The notes: a model not told the origin generated them from the sequence alone. Shown: positions 1 to 8,837, counted from the stretch's first letter. The stretch: DNA of 64,000 bases from Paraburkholderia dioscoreae (GCF_902459535.1 NZ_LR699554.1:1302001-1366000), one strand, 5' to 3'. Numbers and translations: made by a program.

Positions 1-207
1 TTCACACCGCAAGGCAAGCTGGACCGGCGGATTGCCGTGCCGGCTATCAAGCCGGCGATGTGCGCTTTCGGTGGGCGCGAGCTAGATACGTTGTTCGTGA
101 CGTCGATTCGTCCCGCGGCGAACGCGAGTGAGCACGACGGCCATCTGTTCGCCGTGCGCCCCGGTGTCACCGGCTTACCCGAGCCGGAATTCGCGGGCGA
201 GCTGTAA
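1..207 (+). CDS. SMP-30/gluconolactonase-family protein, 3' end only
   Basis: Only the last 68 codons are in the window; the gene enters from the left edge and stops at TAA 205-207. The visible tail includes the segments PAIKPAMCAFGGRELDTLFV and TSIRPAANASEHDGHLFAV, which match the last blades of SMP-30/gluconolactonase/LRE-like six-bladed beta-propellers. Such enzymes hydrolyse aldonolactones to sugar acids in the cytoplasm. A strong intrinsic terminator follows directly, so this gene ends its operon and is not co-transcribed with the TRAP genes downstream. The shared interest in sugar acids with the neighbouring TRAP transporter is inference. The substrate (arabinono-, galactono- or gluconolactone) cannot be told from this fragment. 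Confidence 0.8.
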   Translation, partial: FTPQGKLDRRIAVPAIKPAMCAFGGRELDTLFVTSIRPAANASEHDGHLFAVRPGVTGLPEPEFAGEL

Positions 208-225
208 GCGGAGCGTTGGCGAGAA

Positions 226-264
226 GGGCGCCGGGCATCTCGTCATGCCCGGCGCCCTTTGTTT
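226..264 (+). terminator. Intrinsic terminator after the lactonase gene
   Basis: A perfect 13-bp stem (GGGCGCCGGGCAT at 226-238 with its complement at 245-257) closes a 6-nt loop and is followed by TTTGTTT. It begins 19 bases after the stop codon. This is a textbook rho-independent terminator. Confidence 0.9.
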
Positions 265-817
265 ACTCGTCGTAAATTCATCACTCATCGTACAACAATG
301 TGGTGTAAAGACTACGGTCGTTCCACCATTCTATCTAGCAAAACCGTGCGAGACGGGGATCCCCGTTTGCCTCGACAGCACCGTGCTGGCTGACGTGTGG
401 CTCTGTGCCAGCCTGATTCGGTCATCGATGCCGGGTGCTTCGTGGTGCGGGTAAATACCGTCTGTACAACTCAAACCGCCTTTTATAGACTTCATATGTC
501 GTCGTACAACATATGAGCCCAAACGAATTCCTTTCTATAGATTTCGCGTTACCGGTATGAACACGGCAGCGTGAACGTGCGGGACCAATCGCCCACGACA
601 CGCACGCCGAAGCAGTTGAAGCAAAAGTAAAAGAGTCGGATTGTCTGACAGGAGTGCTGAGCATCTGCGCCGGGGACGTTGCACAGACCAGCACGGCAAA
701 GCGTGCGTGACCGCGAACGGTGGCAAGCGTAACGCCGGAGACGCAGCAAAACCATATCGCATCCGCGAGCGGCCTTCCGCAATCGATTGGATGGTCAATT
801 TTTCAAGGAATCTCACG
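265..817 (+). promoter_or_regulatory. Upstream control region of the TRAP operon
   Basis: This stretch has no convincing gene. It holds three copies of GTACAAC (290-296, 464-470 and 504-510), a perfect 14-bp palindrome ACGGGGATCCCCGT at 353-366, and an inverted repeat TCATATGT/ACATATGA at 492-499 and 509-516 that encloses the third GTACAAC. Such GTnnnAC-type palindromes are typical of GntR/FCD regulator sites, and many sugar-acid TRAP operons are controlled by that family; no GntR gene is in the window, so the assignment is inference. No clear -35/-10 pair was fixed. Confidence 0.45.
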
Positions 818-1810
818 ATGAACAAGAAGTTCGCCTCTTCCCGTGTTTCGATGATCGTCGCAGCCTCGATGCTGGCCTTCAGCACCGTGTCGGCGCAAGC
901 GCGAGTGTTCCGCGTGTCGGACGTGCATGGCGACACGTATCCGACCAATATGGCCGTGAAATACATGGGAGAGCAGATCAACAAGGCAACCGGCGGCAAG
1001 GATTCCGTGAAGGTCTTTGGCAATAGCGCGCTGGGTTCGGAAAACGACACGATCGATCAGGTGCGCATTGGCGCATTGGACATGGCGCGCGCCAACGGTG
1101 CGGCCTTCAACGAAATCGTTCCCGAATCGATGATTCCGTCGCTGCCGTTCCTGTTCCGCGATATCGACCATTTCCGCAAAGTAATGTACGGCCCGGAAGG
1201 CCAGAAGATTCTCGACGCCTTCAAGGCGAAGGGCATGATCGCGCTGACGTTCTACGAGAGCGGCGCACGTTCGATCTATACGAAGAAGCCGATTCATTCG
1301 CCCGCTGACATGAAGGGCTTGAAGGTCCGCGTGCAGCCGTCCGATCTGATGGTCGACGAAATCAGGGCGATGGGCGGCACGCCCACGCCGATGCCGTTCG
1401 CCGAGGTGTACACGGGCCTGAAGACGGGTCTGGTGGATGCCGCTGAAAACAACCTGCCGTCGTACGAAGAAACCAAGCACTTCGAAGTCGCGCCGATCTA
1501 TTCCGAAACCCAGCATTCGATGACCCCCGAAGTGCTGGTGTTCTCCAAGAAGGTGTGGGACACGCTGACACCGCAGGAACAGGACATCATCAAGAAGGCG
1601 GCCGCCGACTCGGTGCCGTACTACGAAAAGCTGTGGACCGCGCGCGAAGCCGACGCGAGCAAGACGGTCACGAAGGGCGGCGCGACCATTGTCGCCTCGT
1701 CGCAGATCGATCGCGCTGCGTTCGTCAAGGCCATGCAGCCGGTCTGGGCGAAGTACGAAAAGACCCCGCAAATGAAGCAGCTCGTCGACGAGATTCAGGC
1801 CGTCAAATAA
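818..1810 (+). CDS. dctP: TRAP transporter substrate-binding protein DctP
   Basis: A 330-residue periplasmic binding protein of the DctP family (usual length about 320-340). It starts at ATG 818, preceded by AAGGAA at 805-810; an in-frame extension upstream to 641 has no ribosome site and would bury the signal peptide. Residues 1-27 form a signal peptide (MNKKF, then a hydrophobic core, ending in AQA). Family features include the central segment RVQPSDLMVDEIRAMGGTP, carrying the arginine that binds the ligand carboxylate, and the segment AAENNLPSYEE, typical of the branch that binds sugar acids such as glucuronate. It hands substrate to the DctQM membrane unit encoded next. The preceding lactonase gene makes an aldonate or uronate the likely ligand, but that is inference. 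Confidence 0.92.
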   Translation: MNKKFASSRVSMIVAASMLAFSTVSAQARVFRVSDVHGDTYPTNMAVKYMGEQINKATGGKDSVKVFGNSALGSENDTIDQVRIGALDMARANGAAFNEIVPESMIPSLPFLFRDIDHFRKVMYGPEGQKILDAFKAKGMIALTFYESGARSIYTKKPIHSPADMKGLKVRVQPSDLMVDEIRAMGGTPTPMPFAEVYTGLKTGLVDAAENNLPSYEETKHFEVAPIYSETQHSMTPEVLVFSKKVWDTLTPQEQDIIKKAAADSVPYYEKLWTAREADASKTVTKGGATIVASSQIDRAAFVKAMQPVWAKYEKTPQMKQLVDEIQAVK

Positions 1811-1955
1811 GGTTCAGCTGAGTGGAGGTATCGCAGCGGCGGAAGGGGCGGCGAGAAGACTCGCGTGCCCGGCCGCTGCGTGCTTACCGAACCGAAGGAT
1901 CGAACAGGATTGCTGATTATTAAAGACAGGTCGGTCGTATGCAAGGATGGGGTCA

Positions 1956-2435
1956 ATGAGCTTCATGAAGCGCCCAAATGATTTTCTGTTCCGCGCGCTG
2001 GTTATCGTAGCGTCGCTAAGTCTCGCCGTGCTCAGCCTGCTGGTGATCTACAGCGTCGTGATGCGCTACGTCTTCAGCGATGCGCCGGATTTCGTCGAGC
2101 CCATCGCGCTCCTGCTGGTGATCGTGATCGCCATGTTCGGCGCCGCGCTCAAGGTTCGCGAAGGCGGCCATATCGGACTCGATTCGCTCGTAAAGAAATT
2201 GCCGCCGAAGGGCCAACTCGTCGCGACGGCGTTTCAGCACATTTGCCTGATCGTCTTCGCGGCCGCGGTTTTCTTCGGCTGTCTGCAGATGGTCGAGGCG
2301 ACCGCGGAAGACCGGATTCCCATTATCGGCTTGCCTGAATCTTTGCGTTATTGCATTCCGGTCATTGCCAGCGTCTGCATTGCAATGTTCTCGGTAGAGA
2401 ACCTTCTGGCGCTTTTCGCACAGAAACAAAAATAG
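1956..2435 (+). CDS. dctQ: TRAP transporter small permease DctQ
   Basis: A 159-residue inner-membrane protein with four predicted hydrophobic helices, as is usual for DctQ. ATG 1956 is chosen because AAGGA at 1943-1947 is 8 bases upstream; the in-frame ATG at 1947 overlaps that site and is less likely. Family marks are VMRYVFSDAPDFVEP in the first half and the EGGHIGLD motif. DctQ associates with DctM and helps the periplasmic binding protein dock. It sits 145 bases after dctP and 7 bases before dctM. Confidence 0.92.
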   Translation: MSFMKRPNDFLFRALVIVASLSLAVLSLLVIYSVVMRYVFSDAPDFVEPIALLLVIVIAMFGAALKVREGGHIGLDSLVKKLPPKGQLVATAFQHICLIVFAAAVFFGCLQMVEATAEDRIPIIGLPESLRYCIPVIASVCIAMFSVENLLALFAQKQK

Positions 2436-2442
2436 AGCCATC

Positions 2443-3795
2443 ATGGAACTCGCCATCCTCTCCGTCAGTTTTCTCGTTTTTCTCGTTCTCGGCGTTCCTG
2501 TTTCCTTCGGGCTAGGGCTCTCGTGTGTCCTGACTTATCTGTACGAGGGCTTGCCCGCGGCCACCGCCATGCAGTCGATGATTTCGGGAATCAACGGCTT
2601 TTCATTCCTCGCGGTTCCGTTTTTCATTCTGTCAGGTGAACTGATGCTGCACGGCGGCATCGCGGATCGCATCCTGCGTTTCGCGCAAGCCACGGTCGGG
2701 CATTTTCGCGGCGGCCTCGGTATGGCCAACGTGGTCGCATGCACGCTGTTCGGCGGGGTCTCCGGTTCGCCTTCGGCGGATACGTCGGCAATGGGCGGCG
2801 TGGTGATCCCGCTGATGAAGCGTGAAGGCTACAGTGCGGCCTACGCGGTCAACGTAACGACACACTCGTCGCTGGCGGGCGCGCTGATGCCGACGTCGAC
2901 CAACATGATCATCTATGCATTCGCGGCCCAGGGCATTACCGGCACCTTGAATGGACACCCGATGAGCGGAGTGTCGATCGGCGATCTGTTGTTTTCCGGT
3001 CTGTTGCCGGTGTTATGGGTGATGGGGTTCGTGCTGCTCGCCGCGTACTGGCAAGCAGTCAAATACGGCTATCCGCGTCGCCCGGACGGTTCGACCGAAC
3101 TGCAGCGATTCCCAGGCTGGTACGCCGTGGCCCGCACGTTCCTCGGCGCATTGCCCGGCCTGATGGTGATCGCGATCATTCTGGTTTGCGTGGCAAAGGG
3201 TATTGCCACCGCGACGGAAGCCGCCGCAATAGCCGTATTTTATTCGCTGGTGCTGACGATCGTCGTGTATCGCTCGATGACGATGAAGAAGCTGTTTCAT
3301 GCGCTCTCGAAGGCGGCTAAAACTACCGGCGTGGTGCTGCTGCTGATCGGCGTGTCGAACATGTTGCGCTACCAGATGGCTTATCTGGAGATTCCGGATG
3401 CGATCGAACACATGCTCGACGGCGCGACCAGCTTGCCCTGGCTGATGCTGCTGTACATCAACCTGATCCAGATTTTCCTCGGTACGTTCGTCGATATGGC
3501 GGCGCACATCCTGATCACCACGCCGCTGTTCCTGCCGATGGCGATGCACGCGGGCGTAGGTCCGGTGCAGTTCGGGATCATGATCCTGCTGAACTGCGCA
3601 CTGGGTCTGGTGCATCCGCCGATCGGATCGGTGCAGTTCATCGGCTGTGCGATCGGCAATGTGTCGATTGGTGAAACTACCAAGGTGGCGTGGCCGTATT
3701 ACCTGGCGATCTTCAGCGCGATCAACATCGTGACTTACGTGCCGATGTTTTCCACGTGGCTGCCTAGCCTCATCAATGGCCACCCGGTATTTTGA
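2443..3795 (+). CDS. dctM: TRAP transporter large permease DctM
   Basis: A 450-residue protein with about 12 hydrophobic segments, the normal size for DctM, the ion-coupled channel subunit of the TRAP system. Typical motifs are visible: VPFFILSGELM and GGIADRI near residue 60, the GGVSGSPSADTSAMGGV loop near residue 105, and the C-terminal HPPIGSVQF stretch. DctM imports the substrate delivered by DctP using a sodium or proton gradient. Start ATG 2443 lies 7 bases after the dctQ stop with a weak ribosome site, so translation is probably coupled to dctQ. Confidence 0.94.
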   Translation: MELAILSVSFLVFLVLGVPVSFGLGLSCVLTYLYEGLPAATAMQSMISGINGFSFLAVPFFILSGELMLHGGIADRILRFAQATVGHFRGGLGMANVVACTLFGGVSGSPSADTSAMGGVVIPLMKREGYSAAYAVNVTTHSSLAGALMPTSTNMIIYAFAAQGITGTLNGHPMSGVSIGDLLFSGLLPVLWVMGFVLLAAYWQAVKYGYPRRPDGSTELQRFPGWYAVARTFLGALPGLMVIAIILVCVAKGIATATEAAAIAVFYSLVLTIVVYRSMTMKKLFHALSKAAKTTGVVLLLIGVSNMLRYQMAYLEIPDAIEHMLDGATSLPWLMLLYINLIQIFLGTFVDMAAHILITTPLFLPMAMHAGVGPVQFGIMILLNCALGLVHPPIGSVQFIGCAIGNVSIGETTKVAWPYYLAIFSAINIVTYVPMFSTWLPSLINGHPVF

Positions 3796-3893
3796 AATCC
3801 TTAATTGACGCCTGTATGAAAGTCCCTTTTGGGGAATTTAGTGGCGCTCGAACCATGCAGCAACAAAGAACAACTTTTTAAAGAGGAGCAGAA

Positions 3894-5093
3894 ATGAAAA
3901 AGGCATTAGCAACCTCCGCCCTTGGGTTGGTCGCCCTCGGCGCGCACGCTCAGAGCAGCGTGACGTTGTACGGGATCATCGATACCGGTATCGGCTATCA
4001 GAGCAGCCAGACGTCGCTTGGTTCGACCTCCGGCGGCCGTTCGGCGGTGAAGATGGTCAACGGCGTCTGGGCCGGCAGCCGCTTCGGCCTGAAGGGCGCC
4101 GAGGATCTGGGCGGCGGCACGAAAGCAATCTTCCAGTTGGAAGAAGGCTTTAACAGCGCGACCGGCGCGCAGTCCGTTTCCGGCCTCGCGTTCAACCGCC
4201 AGGCTTATGTCGGCGTGGCGAACGCCACCTACGGCACGTTGACGGCAGGCCGCCAATATACGTCGTATTACACGCTGCTGGCGCCGTATAGCCCGACCAC
4301 GTGGCTCACGGGCGCCTACGGCGCACACCCGGGCGATATCGATTCTCTCGATACTCTGTATCGCGCCAATAACTCGCTGGTGTACACGTCGCCGACCATG
4401 TATGGCCTGACGGTGAGCGGTTCGTATTCGCTCGGCGGCGTGCCGGGCAGCTTCAACGCGGGTTCGACGTGGAGCGCGGCATTGCAGTACCTGAACGGTC
4501 CGTTCGGCATTGCAGCGGGCTTCCAGCGCATCAACAACTCGACGCCTGGCGGCGGCGCATGGGGCGCGGATTCCACGACATCGAACGCGGGTGCGCAGGC
4601 GGGCGTGTCGGGCATCAATAACGGCTATCAACGCGCACAGGCGCAGCAGCGCGTGGCGGTGACCGGCGGTTATGCATTCAACGCGCAGTGGGATGTTTCG
4701 TTCTCGTACTCGAACGTGCAATATATTCCGGGCATCAACTCGCCGTTCCGTACTACGGCGATCTTCAACACGGGCGGCGCCGTGCTGCACTTCAAGCCTT
4801 TGACGGCGCTGGATCTGGCCGCAGGCTATAGCTATACGCGCGCAACTGAAGCGAACGGCATTTCGAGTTCGGCTCGCTACCAGCAGTTCAACCTTTCGCA
4901 GTACTACAGCCTCTCCAAGCGCACGGGTCTGTACGCGCTCGAAGCGTATCAACGCGCGAGCGGCCAGACGCTGGCCACGAACGGCGTGAGCATCATCAAC
5001 GCGACGGCTGATATCGGTGACGGTCAGAACGGTGCGCCGTCCTCGTCACGCAGTCAGTTTGCCGCGGGCGTGGGCATTATCCACAAGTTCTGA
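3894..5093 (+). CDS. Gram-negative general porin (OmpC/Porin_4 type)
   Basis: A 399-residue outer-membrane porin of the Burkholderia OmpC-like family. The start at ATG 3894 follows AAAGAGGAG at 3880-3888. Residues 1-20 are a signal peptide (MKKALATSALGLVALGAHAQ), then SSVTLYGIIDTGIGYQ opens the first beta strand. The hallmark GSRFGLKGAEDLGGGTKAIF and RQAYVGVANATYGTLTAGRQ segments follow, and the chain ends in phenylalanine (GVGIIHKF), the signal for outer-membrane insertion. It lies 98 bases behind dctM on the same strand, with no clear terminator between, so it may be expressed with the transporter to let the same solute cross the outer membrane. Ligand specificity is unknown. Confidence 0.93.
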   Translation: MKKALATSALGLVALGAHAQSSVTLYGIIDTGIGYQSSQTSLGSTSGGRSAVKMVNGVWAGSRFGLKGAEDLGGGTKAIFQLEEGFNSATGAQSVSGLAFNRQAYVGVANATYGTLTAGRQYTSYYTLLAPYSPTTWLTGAYGAHPGDIDSLDTLYRANNSLVYTSPTMYGLTVSGSYSLGGVPGSFNAGSTWSAALQYLNGPFGIAAGFQRINNSTPGGGAWGADSTTSNAGAQAGVSGINNGYQRAQAQQRVAVTGGYAFNAQWDVSFSYSNVQYIPGINSPFRTTAIFNTGGAVLHFKPLTALDLAAGYSYTRATEANGISSSARYQQFNLSQYYSLSKRTGLYALEAYQRASGQTLATNGVSIINATADIGDGQNGAPSSSRSQFAAGVGIIHKF

Positions 5094-5481
5094 TGGTGTA
5101 ACCTGGTGGCGGCGTGTGACTGCGCCGCCACGCGATGCGTGTTTGAATACGCCTGACTCATGCGTCTGGCTGGAACCGGGGTCGTCGTGGCGCGCCCGGT
5201 GTCCGTGCGTTGCGCCGGTTCGGCCGTGGATGCACCGTGCGCCGGGCGGGCGCTTGAGCCATTGCACACTCCACGTCGTGAGGACGAAGGGCGCCGTCAT
5301 GGCCGGCCAGCCGAAACAGGCGGCCGCCGCCTGCAGCATGACCGACAAAGCCACGCCGCCGAGCATCGCACATGTCCACAATGGCAAGCTCGCCTCGGCG
5401 AGCCGAAAGCTTTCGCGCTACGATATGTGCATCGGCGGCGCACCGGCGCACCGGCGTGCCGCTTCACGAGGAGACAGGCAG
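5094..5481 (+). other. Intergenic region after the porin gene
   Basis: No gene is supported here. A hairpin with 9-bp arms (GTGGCGGCG 5106-5114 and CGCCGCCAC 5123-5131) lies 13 bases after the porin stop and may end that transcript, although no T-run follows it. Open frames across the rest lack ribosome sites, family similarity and consistent start signals. Confidence 0.5.
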
Positions 5482-6036
5482 ATGCGCGAATTACGGTGGG
5501 CATCGGAAGAGGGCGACGGTATCGAACATCTGGCGTTCGATTCGCATGAGGACGGTTTCGTCGCAGAAAGCGTCGTCGTTGGGCAGCGCTATGGCAAGCC
5601 ATATGGGCTGCACTACAAGGTGCGCTGCGACGCGCAATGGCGCACGCGCTATGCGTGGCTGAAGATCGTCGGTGGCGGCGAACTGGAATTGCATGGCGAT
5701 GGCGACGGTCACTGGCGCGATGGTCACGGGCTCGTGCTGAGCGCGATCGAAGGTTGCATCGACATCGATATTGCGGCCACGCCGTTCACCAACACGTTGC
5801 CGATCCGCCGTTTGCAACTGGCCGAAGGCGAGCGTCGCCCCATTTCAGTGGCGTATATTTCCACGCCGGATTTACAGGTCACGCGCGCCGGGCAGGCCTA
5901 TTCGTGCATCGCGTTGCATCGCGAGTATCGCTACGAGGGCATCTTCCGCGACTTCACGGCGGACCTGAAGGTGGACGAAGACGGTCTCGTGATCGACTAT
6001 CCGACGTTGTTCACACGCCTGCCGCGCGAGCATTGA
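5482..6036 (+). CDS. Putative glycolipid-binding family protein
   Basis: A 184-residue cytoplasmic-looking protein without signal peptide or membrane segment. ATG 5482 is preceded by CGAGGAGAC at 5466-5474; a longer reading frame from 5017 overlaps the porin and has no start signal. The sequence has the pattern of the PF06475 'putative glycolipid-binding' family: an N-terminal WASEEGDGIEHL segment, a GHWRDGHG turn near residue 77, and the mid-part GCIDIDIAATPFTNTLPIRR. The family's role is poorly known, and the name comes from remote similarity. Its last 26 bases overlap the end of the convergent alpha/beta hydrolase gene, so both 3' ends share DNA. Confidence 0.8.
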   Translation: MRELRWASEEGDGIEHLAFDSHEDGFVAESVVVGQRYGKPYGLHYKVRCDAQWRTRYAWLKIVGGGELELHGDGDGHWRDGHGLVLSAIEGCIDIDIAATPFTNTLPIRRLQLAEGERRPISVAYISTPDLQVTRAGQAYSCIALHREYRYEGIFRDFTADLKVDEDGLVIDYPTLFTRLPREH

Positions 6037-6961
6037 CGGTTGATGCGGCGGAGCCGCCGTGATCAGCCCGGTGCCGCTCCACAAAGCGCTCGATGCTTGC
6101 CGCGATCCGTTCGGGTTCGCGTAGCACGACCCAATGGCCGGCATCGATCTCGAAGCGCTCGTACGCGCCGAGCCAGCCTTCCAGTCCGAGCGATAGCGCT
6201 GGCCCGACATAGCGGTCACGTAGCGGCACGATGAATTGCACCGGCGCGTGGGCATGACGCGCGCGCGGGTGCAGCAGTTTGTCGATGAAATTGGCGCGGT
6301 AGAGATTCAGGCCGTTGATCGCATTGCGCATCTGCACCGGGTCGGGCGCCGGCCGCACGCGTTCGGTCACACGCAGCCACAGCGGCCACAGGCGCGCGCC
6401 GCCCGCGCGCCACACCAACTCCGGCAGCCACGGCAAATGAAAGAAGAAGATGTACCAGGACTTGAGCGTTTGCCGCACGCCTCTGCCGAACGGGCGCTTT
6501 GTTCTCTGATGTGCGGTTTGAGCGCCGCCGCCGCCGTTGCCGCGCAGGTCGAAAGACGCGTGATCGAGACACGGCCCCGAGATCGACGTGTACGACGCAA
6601 TGCGGCCTTTGAACGCCGGGTCGGTCACTGCTTCCCAGCATTGAATCGAGCCCCAGTCGTGCCCGACGAGGTGAAACGGCCGTGTGCCGCACGTCGCGTC
6701 GGCAACCGCCGCCAGGTCGGCGGCGAGGTGTTCGAGCCGGTAAGCCTGGCGCGTGGCCGGCGCTTCGGACGCGCCCGCGCCGCGCACGTCGTAGGCGATC
6801 ACGCGATAGTGCGCATCCAGTTGCGCGCGCACCGGTTCCCACACTGCCGCCGAATCGGGGTAACCGTGCACCAGCACGATCGGCGGCGCGTCGCGCGGTC
6901 CGCTCACGTAGACCGCGAGCCGCACGCCGCCGGCTTCGACCGAAAGCGTGTCGCGTATCAC
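6011..6961 (-). CDS. Alpha/beta hydrolase, epoxide-hydrolase-like
   Basis: A 316-residue alpha/beta-fold hydrolase. The start is GTG at 6961, whose bases overlap the TGA of the gene before it (GTGA), a sign of translational coupling; longer frames upstream are antisense-like and unsupported. The oxyanion motif HGYPDS is at residues 32-37. The nucleophile elbow reads GHDWGS (100-105), putting Asp102 where esterases have Ser, as in epoxide hydrolases and haloalkane dehalogenases. The catalytic His is in the C-terminal DAGHWVV motif. It is the last gene of the monooxygenase operon and may act on an ester, lactone or epoxide produced there; the Asp nucleophile favours epoxide-hydrolase-like chemistry. 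The substrate is unknown. Confidence 0.88.
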   Translation of the reverse strand: MIRDTLSVEAGGVRLAVYVSGPRDAPPIVLVHGYPDSAAVWEPVRAQLDAHYRVIAYDVRGAGASEAPATRQAYRLEHLAADLAAVADATCGTRPFHLVGHDWGSIQCWEAVTDPAFKGRIASYTSISGPCLDHASFDLRGNGGGGAQTAHQRTKRPFGRGVRQTLKSWYIFFFHLPWLPELVWRAGGARLWPLWLRVTERVRPAPDPVQMRNAINGLNLYRANFIDKLLHPRARHAHAPVQFIVPLRDRYVGPALSLGLEGWLGAYERFEIDAGHWVVLREPERIAASIERFVERHRADHGGSAASTVNARAAGV

Positions 6962-7839
6962 GCGGCCGCCTGCACGCCGCGCCGCGTGGCCTTGCGGGCG
7001 TTCGGCGTGGCCGCGTTGGTGGCATCGACCGCGGCGACCAGTCCGTCGATGCGAGCCAGTTGCGTGCGGTTGTCGTGATCCCACGGATGGAAGCCGGGCC
7101 GGAAAAAGCTCAGCCATTCACCGGCGATGCGCGGAAATACGCCGTGGCGCGGGCCGTACAGATACTTCACGACGCGCCACATGCCGCGCAGATTGCCACC
7201 GCGTTTGCGGTCGGCGATCATCAGCCGCACGTGGTAGTCGAACACGATCAGCCAGAACGTCACGGTGGTGGCGAGCATGGTGCCCGTGCGCAGCAGATAC
7301 CGGCCGAGCCCCGGCTTGAGCACGGCGTTCCACACGTCGTATGAAACGGACTTGTGCTCGGTTTCCTCGAGCGCGTGCCAGGTCCACATCTGCGTATAGC
7401 CCTCAACCGATCCGCCGATGCGTGTCGCGTCCTGCAGCAGCAGGCCCGCCAGCATCGCCGTGTAGTGTTCGAGGCAGACGGTCACCGCGAGCTGATACGA
7501 ATGCGGCAGGATCTTGCGGCCGAAGTTGAGAATCACCCAAAGCCGTTTGTCGAGCTTATGCGCGGGCAAGCCTGCCTGCTGCAGCAGATCGTTGTATTCC
7601 ACATGCTCGCGCGTATGCATGGCTTCCTGGCCGATGAAGCCGAGCACCTGCTTCTTCAGTACAGGGTCGTCGATCTGGTCGCGGTAGTGGCGCACGCTAT
7701 CCATGAAGAAACGCTCGCCGGCCGGGAACAGTAGCGAAAGCGCATTGAAGAAGTGTGTCACATGCGAGCCTTGCACGTGCCAATCGCAGGCACGTTCCTG
7801 CGGCAAGTTGAAACGGAGGTCGCGGCGAACCGGCATCAT
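6958..7839 (-). CDS. PF10118 'metal-dependent hydrolase' family protein
   Basis: A 293-residue protein of the family annotated as predicted metal-dependent hydrolase (PF10118). It has the pattern of a ferritin-like helical bundle with paired metal ligands: FPAGERFF (about residue 38), GQEAMHTREH (about 70), CLEHYTA (about 122) and WHALEETEHK (about 154). A hydrophobic segment near residue 195 could associate with the membrane. The ribosome site AGGAG lies 7 bases before ATG 7839. No reaction is established for the family; the E-x-x-H pairs suggest a di-iron or similar centre, so oxygenase or dehydratase chemistry is possible despite the name. Its constant neighbours are an FAD monooxygenase and an SDR. 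Confidence 0.85.
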   Translation of the reverse strand: MMPVRRDLRFNLPQERACDWHVQGSHVTHFFNALSLLFPAGERFFMDSVRHYRDQIDDPVLKKQVLGFIGQEAMHTREHVEYNDLLQQAGLPAHKLDKRLWVILNFGRKILPHSYQLAVTVCLEHYTAMLAGLLLQDATRIGGSVEGYTQMWTWHALEETEHKSVSYDVWNAVLKPGLGRYLLRTGTMLATTVTFWLIVFDYHVRLMIADRKRGGNLRGMWRVVKYLYGPRHGVFPRIAGEWLSFFRPGFHPWDHDNRTQLARIDGLVAAVDATNAATPNARKATRRGVQAAA

Positions 7840-7928
7840 GGCCTTTCTCCTTGAGATGCTTTATGTGTTGCTGTGCGTTCTGATCGAATGGCGTGCAGGG
7901 CGCTGCCTGCTGCTTGATGGCCGGCCCC

Positions 7929-8837
7929 TCAAGCGCGCCTGCCGTCCACCTGCGCGGCGCGGCGCGCGCGTTTCTCCGCGATGCGTTTCATCCGGCGCGT
8001 TTGCATCACCACCAATGCCTGATAGGCCGCCGGCAATGTGCGCGCCAGCCAGTCCGCGGCCCGCGCATCGCGCCCGATCAGCACGCGCCGTTTGTTTTTG
8101 CGTACGCCGTCGAGAATCACGCGCGCTGCTTCGTCGGCGGTGGTGATAAAGAACTTCTCGAAGTCGTCCTTGCCTTGCTGTTCGGTTTCCAGCATGAAGC
8201 CGACCATATTCGACGAGATACGGCTCGATTGCGCGATGCCCGTGCGGATACCGCCCGGATGCACGCAAGTCGCCGAAACGCCGCACTTCATCAAATCGAG
8301 TTCCTGGCGCAGCGCTTCGGTAAGGCCGCGCACCGCGAACTTGGTCGCGTTGTAGCCGCTCATGCCCGGCTGCGAGAACAACCCGAACACGCTCGACGTA
8401 TTGACGATATGCCCCGCGCCGGAAGCCTTGAGATACGGCAGAAACGCCTTCGTACCGTGCACCACGCCCCAGAAGTTGATGCCGACGATCCATTCCAGAT
8501 CGGCGTAATCCATGCCTTCGATAGTGCTCGACAGCGCGACACCCGCGTTGTTGAACACCAGATTGACGCGCTGGTGCTGCGCGGCTGTTTCGGCGGCCCA
8601 GTCGAACATGGCGGCGCGGTCCGCGACATCGAGCACGCGCGTGGTGATGCGCAGCGGCGCGCCGACGATCTGCGGTGCCGCGGCCTGTGCAAGCTGCGCG
8701 GTTTCAGCGAGGCTCGCGGCATTGCGGTCGGCGAGCGCGAGGTGGCAGCCTTCGCGCGCCAGCTGAATCGCGAGCGAACGGCCCATGCCCGAGCCTGCGC
8801 CGGTGATCGCGGCCACTCTGTCGGTAAAGTTCTTCAT
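7929..8837 (-). CDS. Short-chain dehydrogenase/reductase (SDR)
   Basis: A 302-residue classical SDR. The start at ATG 8837 gives MKNFTDRV before the nucleotide-binding TGAGSGMG (residues 12-19); an ATG at 8852 is possible but has no better ribosome site. NNAG is at 96-99, the catalytic Ser at 149, and Tyr162-x-x-x-Lys166 (YNATK) completes the active site. The enzyme should interconvert an alcohol and a ketone using NAD(P)H. It lies between the monooxygenase and the PF10118 gene, 89 bases from the latter, and could supply the ketone that a Baeyer-Villiger enzyme oxidises. The long basic C-terminal tail (residues 270-302) is typical of the subgroup found with these monooxygenases. Confidence 0.92.
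   Translation of the reverse strand: MKNFTDRVAAITGAGSGMGRSLAIQLAREGCHLALADRNAASLAETAQLAQAAAPQIVGAPLRITTRVLDVADRAAMFDWAAETAAQHQRVNLVFNNAGVALSSTIEGMDYADLEWIVGINFWGVVHGTKAFLPYLKASGAGHIVNTSSVFGLFSQPGMSGYNATKFAVRGLTEALRQELDLMKCGVSATCVHPGGIRTGIAQSSRISSNMVGFMLETEQQGKDDFEKFFITTADEAARVILDGVRKNKRRVLIGRDARAADWLARTLPAAYQALVVMQTRRMKRIAEKRARRAAQVDGRRA

Noticed and set aside
353..366. Terminator or attenuator at the 14-bp palindrome upstream of dctP
   Set aside because: The palindrome has no loop and no T-run; an operator is a better reading.
641..817. Longer N-terminus for DctP starting at 641
   Set aside because: It has no ribosome site, and the signal peptide begins only at ATG 818, where AAGGAA precedes.
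803..1771. A 322-codon minus-strand frame across dctP
   Set aside because: It is Arg/His-rich, has no family similarity and is the expected antisense shadow of GC-rich coding DNA.
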